In this document: one piece after another, positions 1 through 12,132 of the stretch | Layout: each line of letters opens with the position of its first letter | Position numbering within the stretch: position 1 is the stretch's first letter | NCBI RefSeq assembly: GCF_015291705.1 | Contig: NZ_CP030050.1 | Location: forward strand, 4,092,001 to 4,156,000 | Length of the DNA stretch: 64,000 nucleotides | Direction of reading: 5' to 3' | Source: Bradyrhizobium arachidis | GTDB taxonomy: Bacteria; Pseudomonadota; Alphaproteobacteria; Rhizobiales; Xanthobacteraceae | Translations under genes and position numbers: made by a program | Notes under the pieces: generated by a model | Database searches by the model: none | What the model was told of the DNA's origin: nothing | The model's input: only the letters and a program-made list of their open reading frames with translations

Positions 1-750
1 GACAACCTCTTCAAGAAATCCGATGCACGCAAGAAATGGCTGATGCAAATCGACGGCTATCGCAAGGAGTGGGACAAGTTCGTCGCGCCCGGCTTCTCCG
101 ATGACTCGACGCCGATCAATCCGCAGCGCGCGGCGGCCGAGATCGACAAGGCGCTGCCGGATGACGCGATCCTCGTCTCCGACATCGGCGTGCATCACAA
201 CTGGCTGCTCGGCTTCTGCAAGCCGAAGCGGCCCGACTCGCTGATCGGCTCGATGGGGTTCGGCCCGATGGGTTTTGGCGTCGCCGGCGTGATGGGCGCG
301 AAATTCGCCGCGCCCGATCGTCCCTGCGTGTCAGTATGCGGCGACGGCGCTTTCTTCATGCATGCCAACGTGCTCGGCACGGCGGTGGAATACAATCTGC
401 CCGTGGTCTGGGTGGTCTGGAACAATTACGCCTATGCCTCGATCCGCGGTCTTCAGCGCGGCTATCTCGGTGGACGCGAGCTTGCGACCGACTTCAGGCA
501 TCCGGAGACGGGCGAGCGCTACAACCCTGACTTCGCGGCGATGGCGCGCTCCTGCGGTGTCGAGGGCGTGCGGGTCGATCGCGCCGGGGATCTTGGCGAA
601 GCGATCCGCAAGGGCATCGCCGCCAACAAGCCTTATCTGATCGATGTCGACATCGCCGCCGACGTCAATCCGGCCGGCGCCGGCGTCTGGGAATTGCCGG
701 GCCTCGGCCAGAGCAAGGCCGGCATCGGCACGCGCTTCCAGCCGGGCTGA
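1..750 (+). CDS. Thiamine-diphosphate-dependent enzyme, acetolactate synthase-like (5' end outside window)
   Basis: This is the C-terminal part of a ThDP-dependent enzyme of the acetolactate synthase/benzoylformate decarboxylase superfamily. The frame is open from base 1, so the true start lies upstream. The visible part holds the ThDP-binding C-terminal domain: a GSMGFG segment, then the GDG motif (CGDGAFF) followed about 25 residues later by the paired Asn of VVWNNYA, which together bind Mg-diphosphate. Neighbours are an SDR 31 bases downstream and a cupin, suggesting a small catabolic operon for a keto acid or related compound. The substrate cannot be read from this fragment: it could be an acetolactate synthase, a decarboxylase or a sulfoacetaldehyde-type enzyme. 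Confidence 0.85.
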   Translation, partial: DNLFKKSDARKKWLMQIDGYRKEWDKFVAPGFSDDSTPINPQRAAAEIDKALPDDAILVSDIGVHHNWLLGFCKPKRPDSLIGSMGFGPMGFGVAGVMGAKFAAPDRPCVSVCGDGAFFMHANVLGTAVEYNLPVVWVVWNNYAYASIRGLQRGYLGGRELATDFRHPETGERYNPDFAAMARSCGVEGVRVDRAGDLGEAIRKGIAANKPYLIDVDIAADVNPAGAGVWELPGLGQSKAGIGTRFQPG

Positions 751-781
751 TCCAGATCGTCAATCAAAACGTATCGGGGAG

Positions 782-1492
782 ATGAAAATGACGCTCGCAG
801 GCAAGAAGGTCGTCGTGATCGGCGGCTCCTCAGGCATCGGCCTTGCCACGGCTGAGCTTGCGAAGGGAGAGGGCGCGGACGTCATCATCGCTTCGCGCAG
901 TGCGGCAAAGCTCGATCCCGTCGCGGAGCGGCTCAAGGTGACGGCGATCCCGGCCGACGTGACCAACGATCAGAGCGTCGCTGACCTGTTCCGCCGCACC
1001 GGCCCGGTCGATCACGTCGTGCTGACGGCCGCGCAGCTTCGCACCGGACCATTCAAGACGGTCTCGATGGAGGATGTGCGCGGCACGATGGAAGGCAAAT
1101 TCTGGGGCGCCTGGCGCGTGGCGCGCGAAGCGGAGATCCGGCCCGGCGGCTCGCTGACATTGGTCACCGGCTTTCTCAGCGTTCGCCCGCGGCCGAACTC
1201 GGCGATCATCAGTGCGGCCAATGGCGCGCTGGAGTCGCTGGCCCGTGCGCTCGCGCTCGAGCTTGCGCCGGTGCGGGTCAATGCGGTCTCGCCGGGCGTG
1301 GTCGATACGCCGATCCGCGCCGCGATGCCGGAATCGGCGCGCAAGGAGATGCTGGCGAAGACGGCGGCCGCATTGCCGGTCGGCCGCGTCGGCGTGGCGG
1401 ATGACATCGCCCGGCAGATCGCGAGCTTCATGTCCAACGGGTTTGCCACGGGTTCGATCGTCTATATCGACGGCGGCGCGCTGGTGAACTAG
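782..1492 (+). CDS. Short-chain dehydrogenase/reductase family protein lacking the YxxxK pair
   Basis: A 236-residue Rossmann-fold SDR. The start is the ATG at 782 (MKMTLAGKK), preceded by GGGGAG; the reading frame extends upstream, but only into the preceding gene. The nucleotide-binding motif GGSSGIG is intact near residue 13, and the C-terminal VNAVSPG and IDGG motifs are normal. Where classical SDRs have Tyr-x-x-x-Lys, this protein reads IISAANGALES, so Tyr is replaced by Ile and Lys by Asn. It may therefore be a non-classical reductase or a binding protein. It lies between the ThDP enzyme and the cupin, probably in one operon. Confidence 0.85.
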   Translation: MKMTLAGKKVVVIGGSSGIGLATAELAKGEGADVIIASRSAAKLDPVAERLKVTAIPADVTNDQSVADLFRRTGPVDHVVLTAAQLRTGPFKTVSMEDVRGTMEGKFWGAWRVAREAEIRPGGSLTLVTGFLSVRPRPNSAIISAANGALESLARALALELAPVRVNAVSPGVVDTPIRAAMPESARKEMLAKTAAALPVGRVGVADDIARQIASFMSNGFATGSIVYIDGGALVN

Positions 1493-1500
1493 GGAGCAGG

Positions 1501-1887
1501 ATGATGATTGAGGAAACTGGCGGCGCCTTCATCCGCAACATCGCCGAGGTGCCCTGGCGCGAATTTCCCAACCATTTCGGCGGCGCGCTGTCAAAGCCGC
1601 TGGTGATGCCGGAGACCGCAGGCTCGCGTCGCATCGACTACCGCATCTCGATGTACCAGCCGATGGCCTATGTCGCGCGGCATCATCACAACGTGCAGGA
1701 GCAGGTCTATCACGTCCTCGACGGCGAGGGGCTGATGGAGATCGCTGGCAAGAATTATGTCGTGCGCAAGCACGACGTGATCTTCCTGCCGCCGGGCGTC
1801 GAGCACGCGATCTCGAATTCGGGCCTGACGGACTTGGTCTTTCTGGTAGTTACCTCACCCGTTACCGACGGTGAGGGGCCAATCTGA
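1501..1887 (+). CDS. Cupin-domain protein
   Basis: A 128-residue single-domain cupin (small beta barrel). The metal-binding region is visible as RHHHNVQEQVYHVLDG, carrying the His-x-His and Glu of cupin motif 1, and GVEHAISN supplies the motif-2 His. The start at 1501 has AGGGAGCAGG directly upstream, nine bases after the SDR stop, so the two genes are almost certainly co-transcribed. Such small cupins can be isomerases, dioxygenases or sugar-binding proteins, and the sequence does not decide. It ends the first operon and is followed by a long non-coding gap. Confidence 0.8.
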   Translation: MMIEETGGAFIRNIAEVPWREFPNHFGGALSKPLVMPETAGSRRIDYRISMYQPMAYVARHHHNVQEQVYHVLDGEGLMEIAGKNYVVRKHDVIFLPPGVEHAISNSGLTDLVFLVVTSPVTDGEGPI

Positions 1888-2410
1888 CACAGGTGGTGAA
1901 CGCATTTCCGGAACACGGACAGGCTCCAGCCCAACGAGGCTGCCGTTGACACAAAGCGAACCACCTTTGGTGCTCCTCGACGATCTTCCCTGGTTGTAGT
2001 TAGCCCAAATTGGCGGATGAGGGACTGGCGCGAGAGTTCAGGATTTTCAACCAGTTCGTAGGCGGAGCGTGCACAACGTGTGCACCGGGGGATCAGGAAA
2101 ATTAATAAGGGCCAGCGAGGAAGTCGTTCTCTCTATTGATAAGACGCAAACTCGGGAAGTCAGGAAGCCGCGCGAGGGCAGGGCAAGCGCCGACGGCTCA
2201 TCGCGATCTGCCCATATGCCGTGCCGCCTTCCTGAGCCGCGTGCCGCGATGAAGTGCAGAGAATTGAACCATTAGTGGCGCTTATGTCGCAAATTTTTAC
2301 TTCCAATTTTACTTCGCAAAATCCTGTCCCTAGCCTCACGCGCAACTGATTACATCCGCAGCCGGTCAATGCCGATCGGCGAGCGTTCATCGTAACCAAT
2401 GAGGGTTGCC
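1888..2410. other. Intergenic region, likely promoter of the ABC/molybdenum-hydroxylase operon
   Basis: No convincing gene is seen in these 523 bases. The region holds a TTGACA hexamer at 1946-1951 without a clear -10 partner, a perfect inverted repeat at 2069-2085, and an AT-rich island around 2284-2323 with repeated TCGCAAA and TTTACTTC words. The island is the best place for a promoter of the downstream operon. The short open frame at 2069-2275 has no ribosome binding site and no protein-like character. Confidence 0.5.
2069..2085. promoter_or_regulatory. Perfect inverted repeat, candidate operator
   Basis: GTGCACA-ACG-TGTGCAC is a perfect 7-base inverted repeat with a 3-base centre. It lies about 330 bases upstream of the binding-protein gene in a non-coding gap. 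The size and symmetry fit a dimeric regulator of GntR or TetR type, but no such regulator is encoded nearby (the local regulator is LysR-type), so the binder is unknown. Confidence 0.4.
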
Positions 2411-3760
2411 ATGTCTGACAGGGGTAAGGGGACATTCACTTCCGATCCGGCGGAAGCAGACGCGAGGCGTGCGAAAAAGCTGAGCCGGCGCACGCTGTTG
2501 AAGGGAGCGGCCGCAATCGCGGGCGCCGCTGCGGGATCGGATGCGATCCGTGGCTTTCCGACCATCTGGGCGCAGGAGATCAAGGACATCGAGTTGCGCC
2601 ATGTTGGCGTGTCCTATTCGGTGGTGAAGGCGATCGGCGACCAGGCTGCCAAGGATCTCGGCTTCAAGGTGACGATGCAGAACCTCGACACTTCGGCTGC
2701 CATCAATCGCTTCATAAGCCAGCCTAATACGGTCGACATCGCCGACCTCGAGGGATGGCAGGCCAAGCTCGCTGCCAAGCGGGCGGTGATCCAGGGCATC
2801 GAGGTCAAGAAGATCAAGGAGTTCGACAACATCCTGCCGATCTTCACCAAGGGCGAGATCGACGGGCACAAGATCCCGCGCCAGGGCATCTCGCCCTATG
2901 AGGCGATGTACATCTCCAAGCCCGACTCCACCGACCTGCATGACGGCGTCACCGAATGGGCGACGTTTCTGCCGCAGGTCTACAACGCCGACTCCATCGG
3001 CTATCGGCCCGATCTGGTTGGTCATGAAGTGACGGAGTGGAAGGATCTGATCGATCCCAAGTTCAAGGGCAAGGCCGCGATCCTCGACGTGCCCGCGATC
3101 GGCATCATGGACGCCGCGCTCTGCTTTGAAAGCGCCGGGCTGATCAAGTACGGCAACAAGGGCAATATGACCAAGGAGGAGATCGATTTCACCTGCAACA
3201 AGCTGATCGAGCTGAAGAAGCAGGGCCAGTTCCGCGCGACCTGGACCACCTTCGACCAGTCGGTGCAGCTGATGGCGGCGGGCGAGGTGGTGATCCAGTC
3301 GATGTGGTCGCCGGCGGTCGCAGCCGTCCGCGTCAAGGAAATTCCCTGCGTCTACGCGCCGGTCAACGTCAAGAATGGCAAGGAAGGCTATCGCGGCTGG
3401 TGCAACGGCATGGGCCTGATGAAGCATCTCTCCGGCAAGAAGCTCGATGCGGCCTACGAATATCTCAACTGGTATCTGTCGGGCTGGCAGGGCGGCTTTG
3501 TCGCGCGCTACGGCTACTACAGCCCGGTGCCGTCGACCGCGAAGAAATTCCTCACGCCGGCAGAATGGGCATTCTGGTACGAGGGCCAGCCCGCGCCCGA
3601 GGTGGTCAACGATCCCTATGGCGTTGCGATGGAGAAGGCCGGCACCAAGCGCGACGGCGGCTCGTTCCTGGATCGCGTCAAGAACATCTCGTGCTGGAAC
3701 ACGCTGATGGACGAAGCCGCCTACATGAACAAGCGTTGGAACGACTTCAAGGTGGCCTGA
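2411..3760 (+). CDS. ABC transporter periplasmic substrate-binding protein, spermidine/putrescine (PotD)-like family
   Basis: About 449 residues. The N-terminus has a twin-arginine signal (LSRRTLLKGAAA followed by an alanine-rich hydrophobic stretch), so the protein is probably exported folded by Tat. The body has the features of extracellular solute-binding protein family 1/PotD-like proteins (IGYRPDLV, WKDLIDPKFKGKAA, VQLMAAGEVVI). The start at 2411 is preferred over an in-frame ATG at 2399 because GAGGG at 2401-2405 sits just before it. It heads an operon with two permeases and an ATPase. The ligand is not evident; the adjacent molybdenum hydroxylase and amidase suggest a nitrogen-containing organic compound (inference). 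Confidence 0.88.
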   Translation: MSDRGKGTFTSDPAEADARRAKKLSRRTLLKGAAAIAGAAAGSDAIRGFPTIWAQEIKDIELRHVGVSYSVVKAIGDQAAKDLGFKVTMQNLDTSAAINRFISQPNTVDIADLEGWQAKLAAKRAVIQGIEVKKIKEFDNILPIFTKGEIDGHKIPRQGISPYEAMYISKPDSTDLHDGVTEWATFLPQVYNADSIGYRPDLVGHEVTEWKDLIDPKFKGKAAILDVPAIGIMDAALCFESAGLIKYGNKGNMTKEEIDFTCNKLIELKKQGQFRATWTTFDQSVQLMAAGEVVIQSMWSPAVAAVRVKEIPCVYAPVNVKNGKEGYRGWCNGMGLMKHLSGKKLDAAYEYLNWYLSGWQGGFVARYGYYSPVPSTAKKFLTPAEWAFWYEGQPAPEVVNDPYGVAMEKAGTKRDGGSFLDRVKNISCWNTLMDEAAYMNKRWNDFKVA

Positions 3761-3787
3761 AACCTGCTTTCCCTGACCTAAACAAGA

Positions 3788-3813
3788 GCGCCGGCGCCGT
3801 CACGCGCCGGTGC
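3788..3813 (+). other. GC-rich hairpin between binding-protein and permease genes
   Basis: GCGCCGGCG at 3788-3796 pairs with CGCCGGTGC at 3805-3813 (nine pairs, one G-U) around an 8-base loop, in the 83-base gap between the binding protein and the first permease. No T-run follows, so it is more likely an mRNA-stabilising or partial attenuation element that favours expression of the first gene than a full terminator. Confidence 0.5.
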
Positions 3814-3843
3814 GACAAGACCGGTGTCGAGGCGTTCGCTGAC

Positions 3844-4722
3844 ATGCAGCCTAGTCCAAGTCCATCGCGCTCCAATCTCGCCGGCTGGCTTTATGTGTCG
3901 CCGCTGGTCCTGGTGCTGGTTCCGTTCTTCGTGGCGCCGATCCTGGTCGTGCTGGCCGCGAGCTTCTTCGCCACCGACGGCTTTGGCGGACTGACGCCGG
4001 GCTTCACGCTCGCAAGCTATGTCGAGGTGCTGCATTCGGCGCTGACGCTGAAACTGTATCTGGCGACCATCAAGTTCACGGTGCTGACCTGGGTCTTCAC
4101 GCTGATCATCGGCTTCTTCGTCGCCTACTTCCTGGTGTTCCACGTTCGCAACCAGCTCTTGGCAATCGGCCTGTTCCTGCTGTGCACCGTGCCGTTCTGG
4201 ACCTCGAACATCATCCGGATGATTTCTTGGATCCCGCTGCTCGGCAAGGAAGGCCTGATCAACCAGGCGCTGCTGGCGATGGGCGTGGTCCGCCAGCCGC
4301 TGGAGGTTCTGCTGTTCTCCGACCTTGCGGTGGTCATCGCCTATGTCCACCAGCTCACGATCTTCATGATCGTGCCGATCTTCAACTCCATGGCGCGGAT
4401 CGACAGGAAGCTGATCGAGGCCGCGATCGACGCCGGTGCCAGCCGTTTCGACATTATGCGCCTGATCGTGGTGCCGATGTCCAAGAGCGGCATCGCGCTC
4501 GGCACCATCTTCGTGGTCTCGATCGTGATGGGCGACTTCTTCGTGGTCAAGGTGATGTCCGGCGGCGGCTCGGCCTCCGTTGTCAGCGCGTTCTACGAGG
4601 ACGTCGGCGTGCTGCAATATCCGACCGCGGCCGCGAGCGCGGTATTGCTCACGCTGGTGCTGGTCGCGATCGTCTCGCTGATCCTGCGCACCGTGGATAT
4701 CCGGCAGGAGATCACGCGATGA
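3844..4722 (+). CDS. ABC transporter permease, PotB-like
   Basis: A 292-residue inner-membrane protein with about six hydrophobic segments, beginning at LAGWLYVSPLVLVLVPFF. The cytoplasmic EAA loop that docks on the ATPase reads LIEAAIDAGASRFDIMRLIVVPMSKSG in outline, with the conserved EAA and distal G in place. The start is taken at ATG 3844; the frame runs further upstream but overlaps the binding-protein gene without sense. The next permease starts in an ATGA overlap at 4719, so the two are translationally coupled. It forms a heterodimeric channel with the following gene. Confidence 0.88.
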   Translation: MQPSPSPSRSNLAGWLYVSPLVLVLVPFFVAPILVVLAASFFATDGFGGLTPGFTLASYVEVLHSALTLKLYLATIKFTVLTWVFTLIIGFFVAYFLVFHVRNQLLAIGLFLLCTVPFWTSNIIRMISWIPLLGKEGLINQALLAMGVVRQPLEVLLFSDLAVVIAYVHQLTIFMIVPIFNSMARIDRKLIEAAIDAGASRFDIMRLIVVPMSKSGIALGTIFVVSIVMGDFFVVKVMSGGGSASVVSAFYEDVGVLQYPTAAASAVLLTLVLVAIVSLILRTVDIRQEITR

Positions 4723-5624
4723 GCGCCGTTCTCGCCGACATGCCCAAATCCGACATGTCCAAGTCGGTCGCGCCCGCGACGACCAAGGCGATCGCGCCGA
4801 GCAAAGGTGGCCGGCCCTGGACGTTCTACCTGCTGGCGACGCTGTTCGGGCTCTACGTCGTCGCGCTCTACGGCCCGATGTTCTGCATCTACATCCTCTC
4901 GTTCCAGGACATCCGCGGCGGCCTCGTCTTCCCGATGAAGGGCCATTCGCTGCACTGGTTCGTCGATCTCTTCACCCAGGTGCGGACCGGCGACGTCAAG
5001 GGCTCGTTCGACCGCTCGATCAAGCTCGCGGTCATCGTCACCGTCATTACGGTGGTGGTGTCATTCCTGGCCGGGCTGGGCTTCCGCAGGCGTTTTCGCG
5101 GCGACTCGTTCGTCTTCTACATGATGATCGGCAGCCTGGTTGCGCCCGGTCTCGTGCTCGGCCTCGGCACCGGGCTCCTGTTCCAGGCGCTCGGGCTGAA
5201 CGCGAGCTGGTACACCTCGGCGCTCGGCGCCCAGCTGTCCTGGACGCTGCCGTTCGGCGTGCTCGTGATGTTCGCGGTGATGTCGCGCTTCAATCACGTC
5301 TGGGAGGAGGCTGCCTACGATCTCGGGGCCAGCCGCTGGCAGTCGATCTGGCTCGTAATGATCCCGGTGCTGGCGCCGGGCCTCGTCGCGGTCGCGCTGT
5401 TCGGCTTCACGCTGTCCTACGACGAGTTCGCGCGCAGTCTGCAGACCGCGGGCTCGCTGAACACGCTGCCGCTGGAAATCTGGAGCATGACGCTGAACGT
5501 CACCTCGCCCTCGCTCTACGCGCTCGGCACGGTGACCACCATCGTCTCCTTCATCGTCATCGGCGCCAGCCTCGGCACCATCGTGCTGATTCAGAAGAAG
5601 CGCGGCGGCCGGGCCAAAGGTTGA
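4719..5624 (+). CDS. ABC transporter permease, PotC-like
   Basis: A 301-residue inner-membrane permease with about six membrane segments after a short cytoplasmic N-terminus (hydrophobic from TFYLLATLFG). The EAA loop is seen as WEEAAYDLGASRWQSIWLVMIP, and TLSYDEFARS near the end is typical of PotC-type proteins. The start overlaps the stop of the upstream permease. It is the second channel subunit of the importer that begins at 2411. Confidence 0.88.
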   Translation: MSAVLADMPKSDMSKSVAPATTKAIAPSKGGRPWTFYLLATLFGLYVVALYGPMFCIYILSFQDIRGGLVFPMKGHSLHWFVDLFTQVRTGDVKGSFDRSIKLAVIVTVITVVVSFLAGLGFRRRFRGDSFVFYMMIGSLVAPGLVLGLGTGLLFQALGLNASWYTSALGAQLSWTLPFGVLVMFAVMSRFNHVWEEAAYDLGASRWQSIWLVMIPVLAPGLVAVALFGFTLSYDEFARSLQTAGSLNTLPLEIWSMTLNVTSPSLYALGTVTTIVSFIVIGASLGTIVLIQKKRGGRAKG

Positions 5625-5642
5625 GCAGGGGTTGAGTCAGGA

Positions 5643-6749
5643 ATGAAGAGCGATCGCGGCGATATCGAACTGGCAGGCGTCTGCAAGAGCTTTGACGGCG
5701 TGACCAACGTCGTCGACGGCGTCAACCTCAAGATCGCCGACGGCGCTTATTGCTGCTTCATTGGCCCCTCCGGCTGCGGCAAGACCACGATCTTGCGCAT
5801 GATCGCGGGTCACGAGGATCCGACCGCAGGCGAGATCGTGATCGGCGGCCAGAACGTGGTGGGCCTTGCGCCGGTGCAGCGGCGCACTGCGATGATGTTC
5901 CAGTCCTACGCGCTGTTCCCGCATCTGACGGTCCGCGAGAACATTGCCTTCGCCCTGCGGGTGCGGGGTCAGTCCAAGGCCGATCGCCTGCGCGCCGCAG
6001 ACGCCATGATCGAGAAGGTGCGGCTGACGCAATTCGCCGACCGCCTGCCGGCCCAGCTCTCGGGCGGCCAGCAACAGCGGGTGGCGCTGGCGCGTGCGGC
6101 GATTACCGAGCCGCGCGTGCTGCTGCTCGACGAGCCGCTGTCGGCGCTCGATGAGCAGCTCCGGGTCCAGATGCGCCAGGAGTTGCGACGGATGCAGCAG
6201 GAGCTCGGCATCACCTTCATCCACGTCACTCACACCCAGCTCGAGGCGATAGCGCTGGCCGACCTCGTCGTGGTCATGGAGCAGGGCAGGATCAAGCAGG
6301 CAGGACCGGCGCGCGAGGTCTATGCCCATCCACACGACCGCTACGTCGCCGAGTTCATGGGCGGGCAGAACGTGCTGTCGGGTCGGGTCGAGAAGGTCAA
6401 CGGTGCGAGCTTCACGCTGGCGCAGGCTGCTCCCTCCGGCATCGAGGTGCCGCTTCTGGCTCGCCCGACCGTCAGCGTCGGCGACAAGGTCGATATTGCT
6501 GTGCGTCGCGATGACGTCGCGCTGGTCCGGCCGGGCAGGGAGCTGCCGCCTGGCTGCACCGCGTCGCTGCCGAGCCGCGTGCTCGCGATCGAATACCAGG
6601 GCTATTTCGTGAAGGTCATGCTCGACACGGTGCCGGACGACGATTTCGTCGCCTATGTGCCGGAAAAGACCTTCTTCGCAGATCCTTTCACCGTCGGCGA
6701 TGTCGTGATGGCCACGTGGGCCACCGGCAGCGCGTTGCCACTCGCCTAG
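5643..6749 (+). CDS. ABC transporter ATP-binding protein, PotA-like
   Basis: A 368-residue ATPase powering the PotD/B/C-like importer. Motifs in order: Walker [11 protein letters not shown]-loop [10 protein letters not shown], signature LSGGQQQR, Walker [13 protein letters not shown], and H-loop HVTHTQLE. The C-terminal ~130 residues form a TOBE/MOP-like domain, usual for PotA/UgpC-type ATPases. It starts at 5643, 18 bases after the second permease stop, with a weak purine-rich leader. Confidence 0.9.
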   Translation: MKSDRGDIELAGVCKSFDGVTNVVDGVNLKIADGAYCCFIGPSGCGKTTILRMIAGHEDPTAGEIVIGGQNVVGLAPVQRRTAMMFQSYALFPHLTVRENIAFALRVRGQSKADRLRAADAMIEKVRLTQFADRLPAQLSGGQQQRVALARAAITEPRVLLLDEPLSALDEQLRVQMRQELRRMQQELGITFIHVTHTQLEAIALADLVVVMEQGRIKQAGPAREVYAHPHDRYVAEFMGGQNVLSGRVEKVNGASFTLAQAAPSGIEVPLLARPTVSVGDKVDIAVRRDDVALVRPGRELPPGCTASLPSRVLAIEYQGYFVKVMLDTVPDDDFVAYVPEKTFFADPFTVGDVVMATWATGSALPLA

Positions 6750-6768
6750 AGACCCGTCGCGCAGGAGT

Positions 6769-7260
<492 letters not shown>

Positions 7261-7262
7261 TT

Positions 7263-9650
<2,388 letters not shown>

Positions 9651-9664
9651 GGAGGACAACAACG

Positions 9665-10462
9665 ATGAAACCATTTGGATACCACCAACCCGGCCAGATC
9701 CCCGATGCGGCCAAGTTGTTGACCTCGATCGAGGACAGCAAGCTCGTGGCCGGTGGCATGACGCTGATCCCGACATTGAAGCAGCGGCTGGCGAGCCCGG
9801 TCGCGCTAATCGATCTGTCGAAGCTCGGAAGCCTCATGGGCATCACCGACGACGGTGCCACGATCACCATCGGCGCGATGACGCCGCATGCGGTGGTGGC
9901 GGCCTCGAAACTGGTGCAAACGAAAATTCCCGGGCTCGCGGCACTTGCGTCCATGATCGGCGACCCCGCCGTGCGCAGCCGCGGCACGATTGGCGGCTCC
10001 GTCGCAAACAACGATCCGGCCGCTGATTATCCCGCAGGCGTGCTTGGCCTCGGTGCCACCATCATCACCAGCACGCGCGAGATCGCTGCCGACAACTACT
10101 TCCTCGGTCTGTTCGAGACCGCGCTTGAGCCGGGCGAGATCATCACCGGGATCCGCTTTCCGGTGCCGCTCAAGGCAGGCTATGCGAAGTTCAAAGCGCC
10201 GGCCTCGCGCTACGCGCTGGTTGGTGTGTTCGTGGCCAAATTCGCCGACGGGGTCCGCCTCGCCGTCACCGGCGCGGGGCCGGGCGTGTTCCGCGTGCCG
10301 CCGATGGAGGCGGCGCTGTCCGGCAGTTTCGATCCATCCGCGATCGCGGCGATCAGGATCGACACAGACGGCCTCACTTCCGACATCCATGCCGAAGCCG
10401 ACTACCGTGCGCATCTCGTCACGGTCATGGCCAAGCGCGCCGTCGACGCGGCGCTCAGCTAG
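9665..10462 (+). CDS. Molybdenum hydroxylase FAD-binding medium subunit (CoxM-type)
   Basis: A 265-residue FAD subunit of the preceding enzyme. Flavin-binding motifs are seen: AGGMTLIP (the AGGHSL-like pyrophosphate loop) near residue 35 and IGGSVANNDPAADYP (the TIGGxxAxxDP motif) near residue 115. A C-terminal CO dehydrogenase flavoprotein domain follows. GGAGG lies just after the large-subunit stop, giving tight spacing. It is a little shorter than typical CoxM (about 285 residues) but complete. Confidence 0.92.
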   Translation: MKPFGYHQPGQIPDAAKLLTSIEDSKLVAGGMTLIPTLKQRLASPVALIDLSKLGSLMGITDDGATITIGAMTPHAVVAASKLVQTKIPGLAALASMIGDPAVRSRGTIGGSVANNDPAADYPAGVLGLGATIITSTREIAADNYFLGLFETALEPGEIITGIRFPVPLKAGYAKFKAPASRYALVGVFVAKFADGVRLAVTGAGPGVFRVPPMEAALSGSFDPSAIAAIRIDTDGLTSDIHAEADYRAHLVTVMAKRAVDAALS

Positions 10463-10475
10463 CTCCTTAGGGTTG

Positions 10476-11969
10476 ATGATGACTGATGGTTCCGGCCGAA
10501 CGGCCTTCCCGCCGGCGCCGACTGGCCTTGGCGCTCTTTCTGCAACCGAGATCATGGCTGGCTACCGGCGCAGGGCGTTCACTCCGCGCGACGTCGTCGA
10601 CGATACCATCGCCGCACTTCAGGCGACGAACGAAGCCTGCAATGCGGTGGTGACGCCGATGTACGAGCAGGCGAGGGCGGATGCCGACCGTGTCACCAAA
10701 GAGATGCGGGCAGGCGAGGCCAAGGGGCCGCTCGCTGGCGTACCCGTCACGATCAAGGATCTCGTCTTCGTTGCGGGAGTGCCGGCCTATGCCGGCTCGC
10801 CGATGAACAAGAGCTTTGTGCCCGAAGCCGATGCTGCCGTGGTGTCAGCGCTGAAAGCGGCTGGTGCGATCATCACCTGCAAGACGACGACCTGCGAGTC
10901 CGGCTACAAGCTGACGGCAGATAGCCCGGTTACCGGCATCACGCGCAATCCCTGGAATCCCGGCCGCACCAGCGGCGGGTCGAGCGGCGGCGCGGCGGCG
11001 GGTGTGGCCGCCGGTTGCGGTCCGATCGCGATCGGCACCGATGGCGTCGGCTCGATCCGCGTGCCGTCCTCCTTCTGCGGCGTGTTCGGCTTGAAACCGA
11101 CTTTCGGCCTCGTGCCGCGCTCGCCCGGTTTCTCGCCGCCGTCCTGGGCCTCGCTCGCGCACACCGGACCGATCACGCGGACGGTCGCGGACGCCGCGCT
11201 GACGCTGGAAATCATCGCGGGCTACGATCTGCGCGATGCCGCAAGCCTTCCGGTGTCCACGCGCCGCTTCGATACGAATGCAGGACGCCTGAATGGCATT
11301 CGTATCGGCGCCAGCGCCGATCTCGGCTACGCCGCCGTCAGCCCTGACGTCTGCGCGGCGTTTGGCAAGGCGCTCGCCATTCTCGATTCCTGCGGCGCGC
11401 AGGTCACAATGGATGGTCCAGGCCTCGATCCCGGTATTTTGGAACATACACTGAAGCCGATCGCGTTCACCGAACAGGCTGCCGCCGTCACGACCAAGAC
11501 GACGGCCGATCTCGCCAGTTCTGAGGCTGATTATCGCGATGTCGTCAGCGCCGGCCGGCATTACAGCGGCACGGATTATGTCGAAGCGAGCTACCGGCGC
11601 GGCCAGGCCCGCAGTGCTTTCGTCAAACTGTTCGAGCGCGTCGATGCGCTGGTGACGCCGACGGTCGCGGTGACCGCATTCGAGGCTGGCCAGATCGGTG
11701 TCGATAAGATCGACGGCCGCGAGGTCGATCCGCATCTCGGCTGGTCGCCCTTCACCTGGCCGATCAACCTCGCGGGTCTGCCGGCCGCGACGCTGCCCTG
11801 CGGCTTCGATCGCGATGGCATGCCGATCGGGCTTCAGATCATCGCGCCCTGGCTCGACGAACCCACGATCTTCCGCATCGCCGCCGCGTTCGAACAGGCG
11901 CAGCCCTGGGCGAAGTTCTGGCCGCAGCTCGCGTTACGTGATGGGGGTGGAGGGCGCGCCAAGGGGTGA
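10476..11969 (+). CDS. Amidase (amidase-signature family)
   Basis: A 497-residue amidase-signature hydrolase that cleaves a carboxamide to an acid and ammonia. The catalytic triad is visible: Lys in PVTIKDL, the cis-Ser in the GGSSGG glycine-serine loop and the nucleophile Ser in GTDGVGSIRVPSS. The start is ATG 10476 or the adjacent ATG 10479; the longer upstream frame lies inside the FAD-subunit gene. It is 13 bases after that subunit and likely in the same operon, so the hydroxylase product or substrate may be an amide (inference). Confidence 0.9.
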   Translation: MMTDGSGRTAFPPAPTGLGALSATEIMAGYRRRAFTPRDVVDDTIAALQATNEACNAVVTPMYEQARADADRVTKEMRAGEAKGPLAGVPVTIKDLVFVAGVPAYAGSPMNKSFVPEADAAVVSALKAAGAIITCKTTTCESGYKLTADSPVTGITRNPWNPGRTSGGSSGGAAAGVAAGCGPIAIGTDGVGSIRVPSSFCGVFGLKPTFGLVPRSPGFSPPSWASLAHTGPITRTVADAALTLEIIAGYDLRDAASLPVSTRRFDTNAGRLNGIRIGASADLGYAAVSPDVCAAFGKALAILDSCGAQVTMDGPGLDPGILEHTLKPIAFTEQAAAVTTKTTADLASSEADYRDVVSAGRHYSGTDYVEASYRRGQARSAFVKLFERVDALVTPTVAVTAFEAGQIGVDKIDGREVDPHLGWSPFTWPINLAGLPAATLPCGFDRDGMPIGLQIIAPWLDEPTIFRIAAAFEQAQPWAKFWPQLALRDGGGGRAKG

Positions 11970-12132
11970 AACGGCCACAATGCAAGTGTGCCAGTGTTTT
12001 GCCCGACGTGTCAAATCGCCAAAGCACGATCCGAAAAGTGGCGCCGCCGGCTTTCCGAGACATGGCGCGGAAAGCCCTTTGTGAACAAGGCAGTTCTACT
12101 GTGCATGGGGTTGTTTTCGAGTTCTTGCGCGC

